Source: Acidocella sp. (GTDB lineage: Bacteria > Pseudomonadota > Alphaproteobacteria > Acetobacterales > Acetobacteraceae). Taken from it: DNA of 64,000 bases. Where the stretch lies: the NCBI GenBank assembly GCA_029077825.1, contig JAQNCT010000006.1, forward strand, positions 17,298 to 81,297, in the 5' to 3' direction. A program made the translations under genes and the position numbers. Below, piece after piece: positions 52,572-61,922 of the stretch. Position 1 is the first letter of the stretch, and every line of letters begins with the position of its first letter. The notes beneath the pieces are model-generated. The model worked only from the letters and a program-made list of their open reading frames with translations. It was not told the origin of the DNA and did not search any database.

Positions 52572-53597
52572 ATGACACCTAACAGCGACCAACCCATTCA
52601 TAGCGGCCCTGGCGAACCCTCGATGGAGGATATTCTCGCCTCTATTCGGCGTATTTTAAAGGATGAGGCGGTTCCACCGGTTGAAGGCGAACCCGAAGAA
52701 GATGTTCTGATGCTGGATTCCAGTATGGTTGCCAGCCCGGTTGATCTATCCTCCGCGACCATGCCGCCCACCGCTGAAGACTCGATGCCGCTATCAGGCC
52801 TGGCACGTGAGCCTGGGCGCTTTGCCTCGGAGCCATCACCTTTTGCCGCACCATATGAGCCAAACATTGATATAAATAAGCCTTTCCAGCCAATGCCGCT
52901 GCCTGATCCGCGGTTTTCGGCTTCACCAGCGGAAGCGCCGGCGGAATCTGCGACGGGCAATTTGCCGACATGGCCGGCCACAGAAACACCGGCAGCCACG
53001 GAGCCAGCGGGTTACCGCCCGCTGGGCGCAGCACCAGCACCTGGGATGCCGGTGTTTGGGCATCGGACGGTCCCCGACTTCCCTTCGATGGGCGGCGCAA
53101 TTCCGCCTTCCTACACACCGTTGCCATTTCCAGAACCGCCGCCCATTAACCCTGGCACCCCGGCTCCAGCAGTGTTTGGCAGCAAATTCAGCCCGAATTT
53201 GTCTAACCTCAGCAACCTGCCTCCGAATCTGCAGCCAATTGAGGAAAACACCCAGTCAACGACCCCCGACAGCACGGCGGCAGAAGCCCCCGAGCCAATG
53301 CTAACGCCTGTGGAGACCCCCATGCCGGAACCAAGTGAAAATTCTATCACCGCGCCTAAAAACCTAATTGATGACCAAGTATCAATTGCTGCCGCCAGCG
53401 CCATCGGCGCCATGGTGCGCAGCATTTCGGTAGAAAAATCAGTGGCCGTTAGCCGTGGTGGCGCAACCATCGAGGATATGGTGCGCGAGGAAATCCGCCC
53501 GTTGTTGAAAGCCTGGCTGGATAGCAATCTACCGAGCCTGGTGGAGCGGGTGGTCCGCACGGAAATCGAAAAGGTGGTTAGCCGCAGCCTGGATTGA
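52572..53597 (+). CDS. popZ: PopZ-like polar organising protein (DUF2497)
   Basis: PopZ self-assembles at cell poles and anchors ParB-parS in Caulobacter. This 341-residue protein keeps the N-terminal helix motif GEPSMEDILASIRRILKDE (about 14-32). The C-terminal oligomerisation region is GGATIEDMVREEIRPLLKAWLDSNLPSLVERVVRTEIEKVV (about 297-337). Between them is a Pro/Glu/Ala-rich disordered linker of about 250 residues, much longer than in the 177-residue Caulobacter protein. valS follows on the same strand, matching the popZ-valS order in other alphaproteobacteria. The linker length is the unusual point; sequence of termini makes the call good. Confidence 0.82.
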   Translation: MTPNSDQPIHSGPGEPSMEDILASIRRILKDEAVPPVEGEPEEDVLMLDSSMVASPVDLSSATMPPTAEDSMPLSGLAREPGRFASEPSPFAAPYEPNIDINKPFQPMPLPDPRFSASPAEAPAESATGNLPTWPATETPAATEPAGYRPLGAAPAPGMPVFGHRTVPDFPSMGGAIPPSYTPLPFPEPPPINPGTPAPAVFGSKFSPNLSNLSNLPPNLQPIEENTQSTTPDSTAAEAPEPMLTPVETPMPEPSENSITAPKNLIDDQVSIAAASAIGAMVRSISVEKSVAVSRGGATIEDMVREEIRPLLKAWLDSNLPSLVERVVRTEIEKVVSRSLD

Positions 53598-53664
53598 GCC
53601 ACCAGTAACATTCAAGGCTGGCCTGCCTCGCCAAATTGAATTTGGTAGGGTTATAAGGCCAGCC

Positions 53665-56346
53665 ATGAATGACGCATTACAAAACGTGACCCTGGACAAG
53701 CATTTTGACGCCACCGGGCAGGAATCCCGGTTGTATGCCGGGTGGGAAACTGCCGGTGCTTTTGGCGCGCATCCGGAATCTAATACAGCGCCGTTCAGCA
53801 TCATGATCCCGCCGCCGAACGTGACCGGTAGCCTGCATGTGGGCCACGCGCTGACCATGACCCTGCAGGATATTCTGGTACGGGTGCGCCGGATGCAAGG
53901 CCGCGATGTGCTCTGGCAGCCCGGTACCGATCACGCGGGCATTGCCACCCAGATGGTTGTGGAACGTTTGCTGGATTCAGAAAAAACCAGCCGCAAGGAC
54001 ATTGGGCGCGATAAATTCCTTGAACGTGTCTGGCAATGGAAAGCCGAGTCCGGCGGCAGCATCACCAGCCAGTTGCGCCGCTTAGGGGCTTCGCCAGACT
54101 GGGGGCGTGAGCGCTTCACGATGGATGAAGGTCTCTCCAAAGCGGTGCGCGAAGTGTTCGTGCGGCTGCATGGCGAGGGCTTGATCTACCAGGATCGCCG
54201 GTTGGTGAACTGGGATCCGAAATTACAGACCGCCATTTCCGACCTGGAAGTTGAGACCAGAGAAATGAAGGGCAGCCTTTGGTATCTGCGCTACCTGGTT
54301 GAGGGCGGCGGGGAGATCATCGTGGCGACCACCAGGCCGGAGACTATGCTTGGGGATAGCGCCGTGGCGGTGCATCCAGAAAACCCGAAATATAAAAGTC
54401 TCATTGGCAAATTTGTGCTGCTGCCGCTTACGGGACGGCGGATACCGATTGTTGCGGATGAGTATGCCGACCCTGAAAAAGGCACCGGGGCGGTGAAAAT
54501 CACGCCCGCGCATGATTTTAATGACTTTGAAGTTGGCAAACGCCACAACCTCCCCTCACCTTCCATTCTGGACCGGCAAGGCCGCATTAGCTTGACCGAA
54601 ATTGGCGAGGTGCCAGAGTTTGTGAAGTCACTGGAAGGGATGGACCGGTTTGCCGCCCGCAAGGCGATTGTGGCGGAACTTGAAGCACAAGAGGTGCTGG
54701 AAAAAATCGAGCCGCATACCAACCAAGTACCGCATGGTGATCGCTCCGGCGTGGTAATTGAGCCACTGTTGACGGTGCAATGGTACTGCAACGCCGGCGT
54801 GCTGGCCTGCCCTGCCATTGCGGCGGTGGAAACCGGCAGAATCGAGTTTGTGCCCAAGCAATGGGAAAATACTTTTTTTGCCTGGATGCGAGATATTCAA
54901 CCCTGGTGCATCTCCCGCCAGCTTTGGTGGGGCCACCGGATACCGGCCTGGTATGGACCTGATGGCACAGTTTTCGTAGCGCATGACGAAGCGGGCGCGC
55001 AGGCCAAGGCCGACACGCATTATGGCGAGCACCGCGAGATTACCCAGGATGAGGATGTGCTGGACACCTGGTTCAGCTCTGCGCTGTGGCCATTCTCAAC
55101 GCTCGGCTGGCCAGACCAAACCGTGGAATTGGCGAAATACTACCCAACTGACGTGCTTGTGACCGGCTTTGACATTATCTTCTTCTGGGTCGCCCGGATG
55201 ATGATGATGGGACTGCACTTTATGGGCGACGTGCCGTTTAAAAAAATCTACATCCATGGCCTTGTACGTGATGAGCGCGGCCAGAAAATGTCGAAATCCA
55301 AAGGCAATGTCATCGACCCGATCAGCCTGATCGAGGAATTTGGGACTGACGCATTGCGCTACACGGTGGCGGCATCGGCTGGGCCAGGGCGCGATGTGAA
55401 ATTGGGCAAGGCGAAGGTGGAGGCCAACCGCAGCTTCATCACCAAGCTATGGAACGCGGCGCGGTTCTGCGAAATGAACGGCGTTAAGCCGAACCCGGAT
55501 TTTAATCCAGCTTTGGCAAAACTACCACTCTCACGCTGGATTTTGGAAGCCAGCAACAAGGCGATTGCCGATGCAACGGCGGCGGTGGATGCCTTCCGGG
55601 TGGATGATTATGCCTTCACCGTGTGGCATTTCGTCTGGGGCGATTTTTGTGACTGGTTTCTGGAGTTTGCCAAACCTGCCTTTGCCGGTGGCGGCGATGA
55701 TGCAGCAGAAATTCGCGATGTGGCAGGCTATGTGTTGGGTGTTTTGCTGCGGTTGATGCACCCCATTACACCGTTTGTAACCGAGGAGATATGGGACCAT
55801 TTCAGCTACGGTGCCGAATGCTCGCTGATCTGCGCAAGCTGGCCGCACCCGGCTGAGGTGCGCGATGCAGCTATGGCAACCGCCGATGTTGCCTGGGCCA
55901 TTCAATTGATTTCCGAAATCCGCACGGTGCGTTCCGAGATGAACGTGCCGCCCAGCCAGAAATCGCCGGTGCTGCTGAAAGATGCCTCGGCGGAAACTCT
56001 GGCGCGGGCGGCGGCTTGGCAGGAAGCTATTTTTCGAATGGCGCGGGCGAGTTCCGTGGCTGAATTAGCGGGCGAAATTCCGCGCGGCTCCGCCCAGGCA
56101 GTGTTGAATGAGGCAACCATTGTTCTACCGCTGGCGGAATTGATTGATTTGGATGCCGAGCGCGTTCGCTTGACCGGCCTGCGTGGCAAAGCAACGGCGG
56201 AGCTTGATAAGGTCAATGCAAAACTGGCCAACGAGGATTTCGTCAAACGCGCCCCTGAAGCGATTATCGTCGAAAATGAAGAGCGCCGCGCAAGTTTTTC
56301 AGCCGAGATTATCCGACTTGATGCTGCCCTAGGACGGATCGCATGA
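53665..56346 (+). CDS. valS: Valine--tRNA ligase
   Basis: A class I synthetase of 893 residues with editing activity against threonine-charged tRNA. The ATP-binding HIGH-type sequence is PPPNVTGSLHVGHALTMTLQD (about 49-69), with WQPGTDHAGIATQMVVER nearby. CP1 editing landmarks are IIVATTRPETMLGDSAVAVHP (about 218-238). KMSKS appears in RDERGQKMSKSKGNVIDP near 532-549. The C-terminal coiled coil is LIDLDAERVRLTGLRGKATAELDKVNAKLANEDFVKRAPEAIIVENEERRASF. The stop overlaps the next ATG by 4 bases (ATGA). Confidence 0.96.
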   Translation: MNDALQNVTLDKHFDATGQESRLYAGWETAGAFGAHPESNTAPFSIMIPPPNVTGSLHVGHALTMTLQDILVRVRRMQGRDVLWQPGTDHAGIATQMVVERLLDSEKTSRKDIGRDKFLERVWQWKAESGGSITSQLRRLGASPDWGRERFTMDEGLSKAVREVFVRLHGEGLIYQDRRLVNWDPKLQTAISDLEVETREMKGSLWYLRYLVEGGGEIIVATTRPETMLGDSAVAVHPENPKYKSLIGKFVLLPLTGRRIPIVADEYADPEKGTGAVKITPAHDFNDFEVGKRHNLPSPSILDRQGRISLTEIGEVPEFVKSLEGMDRFAARKAIVAELEAQEVLEKIEPHTNQVPHGDRSGVVIEPLLTVQWYCNAGVLACPAIAAVETGRIEFVPKQWENTFFAWMRDIQPWCISRQLWWGHRIPAWYGPDGTVFVAHDEAGAQAKADTHYGEHREITQDEDVLDTWFSSALWPFSTLGWPDQTVELAKYYPTDVLVTGFDIIFFWVARMMMMGLHFMGDVPFKKIYIHGLVRDERGQKMSKSKGNVIDPISLIEEFGTDALRYTVAASAGPGRDVKLGKAKVEANRSFITKLWNAARFCEMNGVKPNPDFNPALAKLPLSRWILEASNKAIADATAAVDAFRVDDYAFTVWHFVWGDFCDWFLEFAKPAFAGGGDDAAEIRDVAGYVLGVLLRLMHPITPFVTEEIWDHFSYGAECSLICASWPHPAEVRDAAMATADVAWAIQLISEIRTVRSEMNVPPSQKSPVLLKDASAETLARAAAWQEAIFRMARASSVAELAGEIPRGSAQAVLNEATIVLPLAELIDLDAERVRLTGLRGKATAELDKVNAKLANEDFVKRAPEAIIVENEERRASFSAEIIRLDAALGRIA

Positions 56347-57560
56347 CCACGGATGTGATTATCTCGCTGAACTGGAATTCGGCCTATAATTCGGTGCGCG
56401 GCGTGATGGTGCATTTGGGCGTTGCTTGGCGGCAGATGGGCCTGGAGATGATCGAGGTCGATATCGGCGCTCCCGGCTGGAATGATCAATTGCGCGATTT
56501 ACTCAATACCCGCCGCGTGCGGTTTGTAGTGAGCACTGCGGGAATTGGGCTGAATATCGGTATGGATGGTGAAAATCTGTGGGCAAAATTGCGCCTGCCG
56601 GTGTATGTGCTGCATATCGACCATCCGATTTATTACGCGGCCCACCATCGCACACAACCAAAAACTGTTGTGATGGGCTACATCTTCCGCGACCATGCGC
56701 TGTATCAGGCGAGCGACGTTAAGGCTGATAATATCGTCACCACCATCGATTACGGTATCCCGGATTTGCCCGTGCCTTCGATGAAAGAAGTCCAAGCGCA
56801 GGGCCGTCCGCGCATCGTGTTTGCAAAAACTGGCAACTCACCTGAGGTTTTGGCGAATATGTGGCGTGGTGCGCCGCAGTTGGAGCGCATTATCCATGAC
56901 GTGATGGATGAGCTGGCATTGGCCGAAAAAGGCAACGTGTTTGTCGCTGGTATTCATCCGCTGGTGCAGCGTGTGGCCGCCGCGCACCGGCTTGACCTGC
57001 AACCGTTTGACCTGATGTCGCGCTTTCTCATTGCGCAGATCGATGATTATAGCCGCCGCCTAAAAAGCACTTCGATTGCCAAAGCCATTCTGCCGTTCGA
57101 GGTCGACGTATTCGGCGGGGCCTGGGAACATATTGATACCAGCAACGCCAAAGCGCGCTTCCACGGACCATCGGACTATGGCGTCGTGGAAAACAGTCTT
57201 ATCGGCGCCACTGCCAGCCTGACCATGCACCCGAATACCGACCTTGGCGCGCATGAGCGGTTTTTTCTAGCGCTAGGTGCTGGCAGCATGCCGGTCACGG
57301 ACCGCAATGCCTATATCGAACAGGCTTTTCCTGAGCTTCTACCTTATACGTTTGACTTCACGCCGGGCAGCGTCACGACCGCGGTGGAACGGGTTGTCAA
57401 CAACCCCAAAGCGGCTCTTGAACTTGCCCGTGCAACGCGCGAACGTGCGCGGCCAATATACGGCATGGAACAGACCGCTGCAAAAATTGTCGAAATCATG
57501 CAATCCGCCGCCTTCCTGTTCACTACACCAAAGCCTGAGCAAAATTTTTTCGTACCGTGA
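56343..57560 (+). CDS. Glycosyltransferase-like protein (CgeB/DUF3880-type)
   Basis: A 405-residue GT-B-like protein. The N-terminal half is poorly conserved (VIISLNWNSAYNSVRGVMVHLGVAWRQMGLEMIEVDI). The C-terminal part HGPSDYGVVENSLIGATASLTMHPNTDLGAHERFFLALGAGSMPVTDRNAYIEQAFPELLPYTF (about 278-340) resembles the sugar-donor domain of CgeB-type glycosyltransferases, where an N...GAHxR...G motif recurs. I would not name the sugar. It is translationally coupled to valS (ATGA) and 24 bases ahead of ilvD, an unexpected position for a glycosyltransferase. An alternative reading is a non-enzymatic GT-fold protein. Confidence 0.7.
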   Translation: MTTDVIISLNWNSAYNSVRGVMVHLGVAWRQMGLEMIEVDIGAPGWNDQLRDLLNTRRVRFVVSTAGIGLNIGMDGENLWAKLRLPVYVLHIDHPIYYAAHHRTQPKTVVMGYIFRDHALYQASDVKADNIVTTIDYGIPDLPVPSMKEVQAQGRPRIVFAKTGNSPEVLANMWRGAPQLERIIHDVMDELALAEKGNVFVAGIHPLVQRVAAAHRLDLQPFDLMSRFLIAQIDDYSRRLKSTSIAKAILPFEVDVFGGAWEHIDTSNAKARFHGPSDYGVVENSLIGATASLTMHPNTDLGAHERFFLALGAGSMPVTDRNAYIEQAFPELLPYTFDFTPGSVTTAVERVVNNPKAALELARATRERARPIYGMEQTAAKIVEIMQSAAFLFTTPKPEQNFFVP

Positions 57561-57584
57561 AGTTTTAAAATAAAGGACGCCACA

Positions 57585-59306
57585 ATGCCAAAAATCTGGG
57601 ACAAATCCCGCCTGCCATCACGCCACGTTACTATCGGGCCAGACCGTGCACCGCATCGTTCATATTACTATGCCATGGGGCTGGGCCAGGAAGAGATCGA
57701 CCAGCCGTTCATCGGCGTGGCGACGTGCTGGAACGAGGCTGCCCCTTGCAACATAGCGCTTTCGCGCCAGGCGCAATCAGTTAAGCGTGGTGTTTCTGAG
57801 GCGTTCGGTACGCCGCGTGAATTCACCACCATCACGGTGACAGATGGCATCGCGATGGGCCATCAGGGCATGAAATCCTCGCTGGTTTCGCGGGAAGTAA
57901 TTGCTGATTCCGTTGAACTCACCATGCGCGGCCATTCTTACGATGGACTAGTGGGGGTTGCCGGATGTGATAAATCATTACCAGGCATGATGATGTCAAT
58001 GCTGCGGCTGAATGTGCCATCGGTGTTCATGTATGGTGGTAGCATTCTGCCTGGCCGCTTCCAAGACCGCGATGTGACGGTGGTGGATGTGTTTGAGGCC
58101 GTTGGCCAGCACGCTGCTGGCAAAATGTCTGATGAAGATCTCTATAAGCTTGAATGCGTTGCCTGCCCCTCAGCTGGCGCATGCGGCGGTCAGTTTACTG
58201 CCAACACCATGGCAATGGTATCAGAAGCTATCGGCCTGGCCTTGCCCGGCTCAGCCGGTGCGCCTGCACCTTATGAGGAACGCGACCGGTTTGCGGTTAT
58301 GTCAGGCCATGCCGTAATGAATCTGATTCAGAAAAACATTCGCCCGCGTGATATTTGCACGCTCAAAGCGTTTGAAAATGCCGCCGTACTGGTGGGCGCA
58401 ACAGGAGGTTCCACCAACGCCGCGTTGCATTTACCAGCCATGGCGAGTGAAGCCGGCATACGCTTCACGCTTGATGACGTAGCCGCCATCATGCGCCGTA
58501 CACCTTACATTGCGGATTTGAAGCCGGGTGGGAAATACGTGGCACTCGATGTGCATAACGTGGGCGGCATTCCAATAATCATGAAGTCGCTGTTCGATGC
58601 CGGTTTGCTGCATGGGGACTGCTTGACCGTAACCGGCAAGACATTGGCCGAGAATTTGGAAGGGGTCGTATTCCCGGAAAATCAAGATGTGATTTATCCG
58701 GTATCACGCGCAATCACCAAAACAGGCGGCGTGGTCTCGTTAAAAGGCAATCTGGCGCCTGACGGCGCAATTGTGAAGGTGGCGGGACTGAAGCAGCAGA
58801 TTTTTGTTGGCACCGCACTTTGCTTTGACTGCGAGGAAGATGCTTTTGCCGCCGTGCAGGCGCGGGCCTATAAAAAGGGCGATGTCATCGTCATCCGTTA
58901 TGAGGGGCCGAAGGGCGGGCCAGGGATGCGTGAGATGCTCTCCACCACCGCTGCTATCTATGGCCAGGAGATGGGCGAGCATGTGGCCCTCATTACCGAC
59001 GGCCGCTTCTCAGGTGCCACGCGCGGTTTTTGTGTTGGCCATGTCGGCCCGGAAGCCGCCGTCGGAGGGCCGATCGCATTGCTGAAAAATGGCGATAAAA
59101 TCACGCTAGATGCGATTGCCGGAACGATGAATGTCGATTTGACTGACGATGAGTTTGCTGCGCGGCGGGCTGAATGGAAACCGCGCAAAACAAACTACAA
59201 TTCCGGTGCTATTTGGCGTTTTGCACAAAATGTCGGACCGGCGCATCTGGGAGCGTTGACGCACCCCGGCGCAGCAGCCGAAACCCATTGCTACGCGGAT
59301 ATTTGA
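57585..59306 (+). CDS. ilvD: Dihydroxy-acid dehydratase
   Basis: Dehydrates 2,3-dihydroxy acids in valine/isoleucine synthesis, using an iron-sulfur cluster. The 573-residue protein has cluster Cys candidates in IGVATCWNEAAPCNIALS (about 42-59), DGLVGVAGCDKSLPGMMMS (about 117-136) and LECVACPSAGACGGQFTANTMAM (about 186-208). ITDGIAMGHQGMKSSLVSREVIADSVE and the C-terminal ALITDGRFSGATRGFCVGHVGPEAAVGGPIALL are family hallmarks. aaagga precedes the ATG. It is the end of the valS-GT-ilvD run, followed by a hairpin. Confidence 0.96.
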   Translation: MPKIWDKSRLPSRHVTIGPDRAPHRSYYYAMGLGQEEIDQPFIGVATCWNEAAPCNIALSRQAQSVKRGVSEAFGTPREFTTITVTDGIAMGHQGMKSSLVSREVIADSVELTMRGHSYDGLVGVAGCDKSLPGMMMSMLRLNVPSVFMYGGSILPGRFQDRDVTVVDVFEAVGQHAAGKMSDEDLYKLECVACPSAGACGGQFTANTMAMVSEAIGLALPGSAGAPAPYEERDRFAVMSGHAVMNLIQKNIRPRDICTLKAFENAAVLVGATGGSTNAALHLPAMASEAGIRFTLDDVAAIMRRTPYIADLKPGGKYVALDVHNVGGIPIIMKSLFDAGLLHGDCLTVTGKTLAENLEGVVFPENQDVIYPVSRAITKTGGVVSLKGNLAPDGAIVKVAGLKQQIFVGTALCFDCEEDAFAAVQARAYKKGDVIVIRYEGPKGGPGMREMLSTTAAIYGQEMGEHVALITDGRFSGATRGFCVGHVGPEAAVGGPIALLKNGDKITLDAIAGTMNVDLTDDEFAARRAEWKPRKTNYNSGAIWRFAQNVGPAHLGALTHPGAAAETHCYADI

Positions 59307-59318
59307 GACCAAGCTGCA

Positions 59319-59370
59319 TAAACCGAAGCACGAAGCCTCTCGAACGCATCGCGCTTCGGTTTATTATTAG
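59319..59370. terminator. Inverted repeat between convergent ilvD and mannosyltransferase genes
   Basis: taaaccgaagc (59319-59329) pairs with gcttcggttta (59353-59363), 11 bp perfect with a 23-base loop, then ttattag. The T-run is weak, but position between two convergent stops suggests a shared transcription end. Confidence 0.6.
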
Positions 59371-59375
59371 AGATG

Positions 59376-60614
59376 CTACAACACATCGTAACCGGCCAGG
59401 ACAAGTGACATTTCTAACACTGCCAGCACCATTGAGAGTCCAAGCAGAGCATATCTAAAAATGCGATGCTTGATGCTCCACGACCCTAGCAACAAAAACA
59501 CTACCACCACCGGATAAACTAGCCTGAGCGCGTTGAAAAAATAACCAACACCGGTGACATTGAACCACAAATATCCGAGCCAGATACAGGCACCAGTCCA
59601 TACCAGCGGTTTTTGGGGAAATCTGTGTGCAGCGATTGCAATGGCAGCCAAACTTGCCCAGAAAACCAGCCAGCCGAGCATATATTGGAATGCGATGTCG
59701 ATGCTGTTGCGACCATCTGCGGTTACAAGAAAATTCCTGTGTTGAATGCCGTTAACCGCGTGTTGGACAAACACAAAGACAACAAAATACCAATTGATAT
59801 TAAAAAAATTCATCAGATGCTGTGAAAAATTTTCAGGCTGTTGCGCCCATGCCTGCTGCATAATTATGAAAGCGATCGGGTTATGAAATTTTATTAATTG
59901 ATAAATCATAAAACCGATGAGACCGCTTACTGAGAGAAGACCAAATAAAATCAGGCGTGGTACTCTCACCAACGGTCGTTTATCACTCAACCACTCATAA
60001 CCGGCATCGCCACATAGCCCGGCTGCAAAAAACACCATCGCCGGTGCGGCAGCAGTGCCTACGCCGCACCATACAGCCGCACGGAGCTTGCGGCCGCTTA
60101 TGTAATGAGTCAGGCTGAGCAACGCGCATAAATTGGCTAGCCCAGTGGCATAGCCCATAAAAATAAAGCAGCAGGCTGGCCAAAGGGCAAAAAATAATGT
60201 GGCCCACGCAGCCGATGCCTCAGGTAAAATTTGTTCGGCGAGGCGATAAAATAGGTCGTTTGAACACAACCCAAAGACTAATCCTGGTAGAATAAAAACC
60301 CACGGCCCGCTGTTACCCAATAACAAGCTAAGACTGTGGGTTATTAACGGATACAGCGGGAAAAATGCAATGTTATGGTCTTGCGCGCTGCCGACTAATT
60401 GCGAACGATAACCGGTGAGCGCAATATTTTGGTATATTGATCCATCCATATTCAAAAATTTACCGCCAATCCCTGAACCGTGGGGATGAGGGCCTGTAGC
60501 CCAAAAAGTCGATAAAAGAATACCCAAAGGGGCGACAAGAAGAACCAGCAGGTTACCGAGCAAAACCGGGGAACGCTCGGGGAGTGCGTATAAATACCCC
60601 CCCAAGCGACGCAT
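59376..60614 (-). CDS. Integral-membrane mannosyltransferase-like protein (PIG-V family)
   Basis: A 412-residue protein with about ten membrane spans. The luminal-loop motifs LNMDGSIYQNIALTGYRSQL (about 54-73) and HNIAFFPLYPLITHSLSLLLG (about 80-100) match PIG-V/GPI-mannosyltransferase-2-like proteins, which use polyprenyl-linked mannose. The bacterial relatives modify lipids or surface glycans, mostly unstudied. The gene is noticeably more AT-rich than its neighbours. It starts one base after the yajC stop on the same strand, so it replaces the secD/secF normally following yajC. Function and acceptor are unknown; membership rests on the two motifs and topology. Confidence 0.75.
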   Translation of the reverse strand: MRRLGGYLYALPERSPVLLGNLLVLLVAPLGILLSTFWATGPHPHGSGIGGKFLNMDGSIYQNIALTGYRSQLVGSAQDHNIAFFPLYPLITHSLSLLLGNSGPWVFILPGLVFGLCSNDLFYRLAEQILPEASAAWATLFFALWPACCFIFMGYATGLANLCALLSLTHYISGRKLRAAVWCGVGTAAAPAMVFFAAGLCGDAGYEWLSDKRPLVRVPRLILFGLLSVSGLIGFMIYQLIKFHNPIAFIIMQQAWAQQPENFSQHLMNFFNINWYFVVFVFVQHAVNGIQHRNFLVTADGRNSIDIAFQYMLGWLVFWASLAAIAIAAHRFPQKPLVWTGACIWLGYLWFNVTGVGYFFNALRLVYPVVVVFLLLGSWSIKHRIFRYALLGLSMVLAVLEMSLVLAGYDVL

Positions 60615-60615
60615 A

Positions 60616-60954
60616 TTATGCTTTGTCTGCCTTCGCCTGAGCAGTCACCTGGGTGATGGTCGAGCGAATGATGCTAACCGTCACGTTCGGGGCTATTTCA
60701 ACGTCTACCTCGGTGGAACCATCGGTCACTTTTTTCACAACGCCGACAATCCCGCCGGCTGTGATTACTTTGTCGCCCCGGGTTAAGGCTGACTGCTTGA
60801 GCTTTAGCTCCTTAGCCTGAGCCTGCTGCGGGCGGATCAACAGGAAGTAAAACACCACCATAATCAGCAAAATTGGGGCAAATTGGACAAGGCCAGCAAT
60901 GCTGCTCGGGGCGGCGGCGGTAGCGGTTTGGGCGTAAGCTGATGAGATGAACAT
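60616..60954 (-). CDS. yajC: Sec translocon accessory subunit YajC
   Basis: A small inner-membrane partner of SecDF-YajC. The ATG at 60954 (MFISSAYAQ) is chosen: aggaa lies just before it, and the track start at 60990 adds an unlikely leader. The 112-residue protein has a single span (about 22-42, FAPILLIMVVFYFLLIRPQQ) with the RPQQ motif directly after it. ALTRGDKVITAGGIVGVVKKV and a basic periphery to the end follow, all typical. The N-terminus looks like a signal-like start rich in Ala. The usual downstream secD and secF are not here. Confidence 0.93.
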   Translation of the reverse strand: MFISSAYAQTATAAAPSSIAGLVQFAPILLIMVVFYFLLIRPQQAQAKELKLKQSALTRGDKVITAGGIVGVVKKVTDGSTEVDVEIAPNVTVSIIRSTITQVTAQAKADKA

Positions 60955-61030
60955 ACTGGTTCCTGGTTGCAGTGATCTGCGCCGGACCATAGGGTGCGCC
61001 GCTCGCCAGTCAACAGGGGACAGAATTTAG

Positions 61031-61879
61031 ATGGATGAGAGTTTGTTACGCCGGATCGCCGAGGCAATGGAGCGCTTGAGCCCGGCGGTGGCGAAAGTGC
61101 CAGATTTGGCCGGTGCCGATGCTTTTGTGTGGCACCCTAACCCGCCGGCGTTGCTGCCGGTGCCGAAGGTTTCGCGCGTGCCACTGGCACTGTTACAGGG
61201 AATTGAACAACAAAAAGAAATTTTGCTGGAAAACACCCGGCGCTTTGCCCACGGCCTGCCGGCCAACAACGCCATGCTGTGGGGTGCGCGCGGCATGGGC
61301 AAATCCTCGCTGGTTAAGGCTGTTCATGCCACCGTAAACGAGCCTAGCCCGGGCGCGATGGCGCTGATTGAAATCCACCGCGAGGATATCCGCACCCTGC
61401 CCGCTTTGCTGAATATTCTTCGCCCACAGCCCCGGCGCTGCCTGATTCTGTGCGATGATTTGTCGTTTGAGAAAGAGGATGCCGATTACAAAGCCCTGAA
61501 ATCCGTGCTGGATGGCGGCATTGAAGGCCGGCCCGACAATGTGCTGTTCTATGCCACCTCAAACCGGCGGCATTTGATGCCGCGCGATATGATCGATAAT
61601 GAACGTTCCACCGCCATCAACCCCGGTGAGGCGGTGGAGGAGAAGGTTTCCCTCTCTGACCGGTTTGGCCTGTGGCTGGGCTTTCATAACGGCAACCAGG
61701 AGCAGTTTTTCGCGATGATCGACGGTTATGCGGCTGCCTATAAACTGCCAATCAGCACCGCGGCATTGCATGCGGCAGCGGTGGAATGGTCAGTCACGCG
61801 GGGCGGACGTTCAGGGCGGGTAGCCTGGCAGTTTATTCAAGATGTCTCTGGTAGATTAGGGGTGACGCTTTTAAGCTAA
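61031..61879 (+). CDS. DUF815 family AAA-type ATPase
   Basis: A 282-residue cytoplasmic P-loop ATPase. The family opening is visible as HPNPPALLPVPKVSRVPLALLQGIEQQKEILLENTRRFAHGLPANNAMLWGARGMGKSSLVKAV (about 35-99), where GARGMGKSS is Walker A (about 82-90). Walker B is RCLILCDDLSFE (about 136-147). Conserved KSVLDGGIEGRPDNVLFYATSNRRHLMPRDM and LSDRFGLWLGFHNGNQEQFFAMID follow. All parts look intact. Function is unknown; DUF815 proteins usually sit beside yajC, divergently here, as in many alphaproteobacteria. Confidence 0.9.
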   Translation: MDESLLRRIAEAMERLSPAVAKVPDLAGADAFVWHPNPPALLPVPKVSRVPLALLQGIEQQKEILLENTRRFAHGLPANNAMLWGARGMGKSSLVKAVHATVNEPSPGAMALIEIHREDIRTLPALLNILRPQPRRCLILCDDLSFEKEDADYKALKSVLDGGIEGRPDNVLFYATSNRRHLMPRDMIDNERSTAINPGEAVEEKVSLSDRFGLWLGFHNGNQEQFFAMIDGYAAAYKLPISTAALHAAAVEWSVTRGGRSGRVAWQFIQDVSGRLGVTLLS

Positions 61880-61922
61880 GCTGCAATGTTCAACCTCTAG
61901 TTACAAAGTGAGGCTTTGCCCA

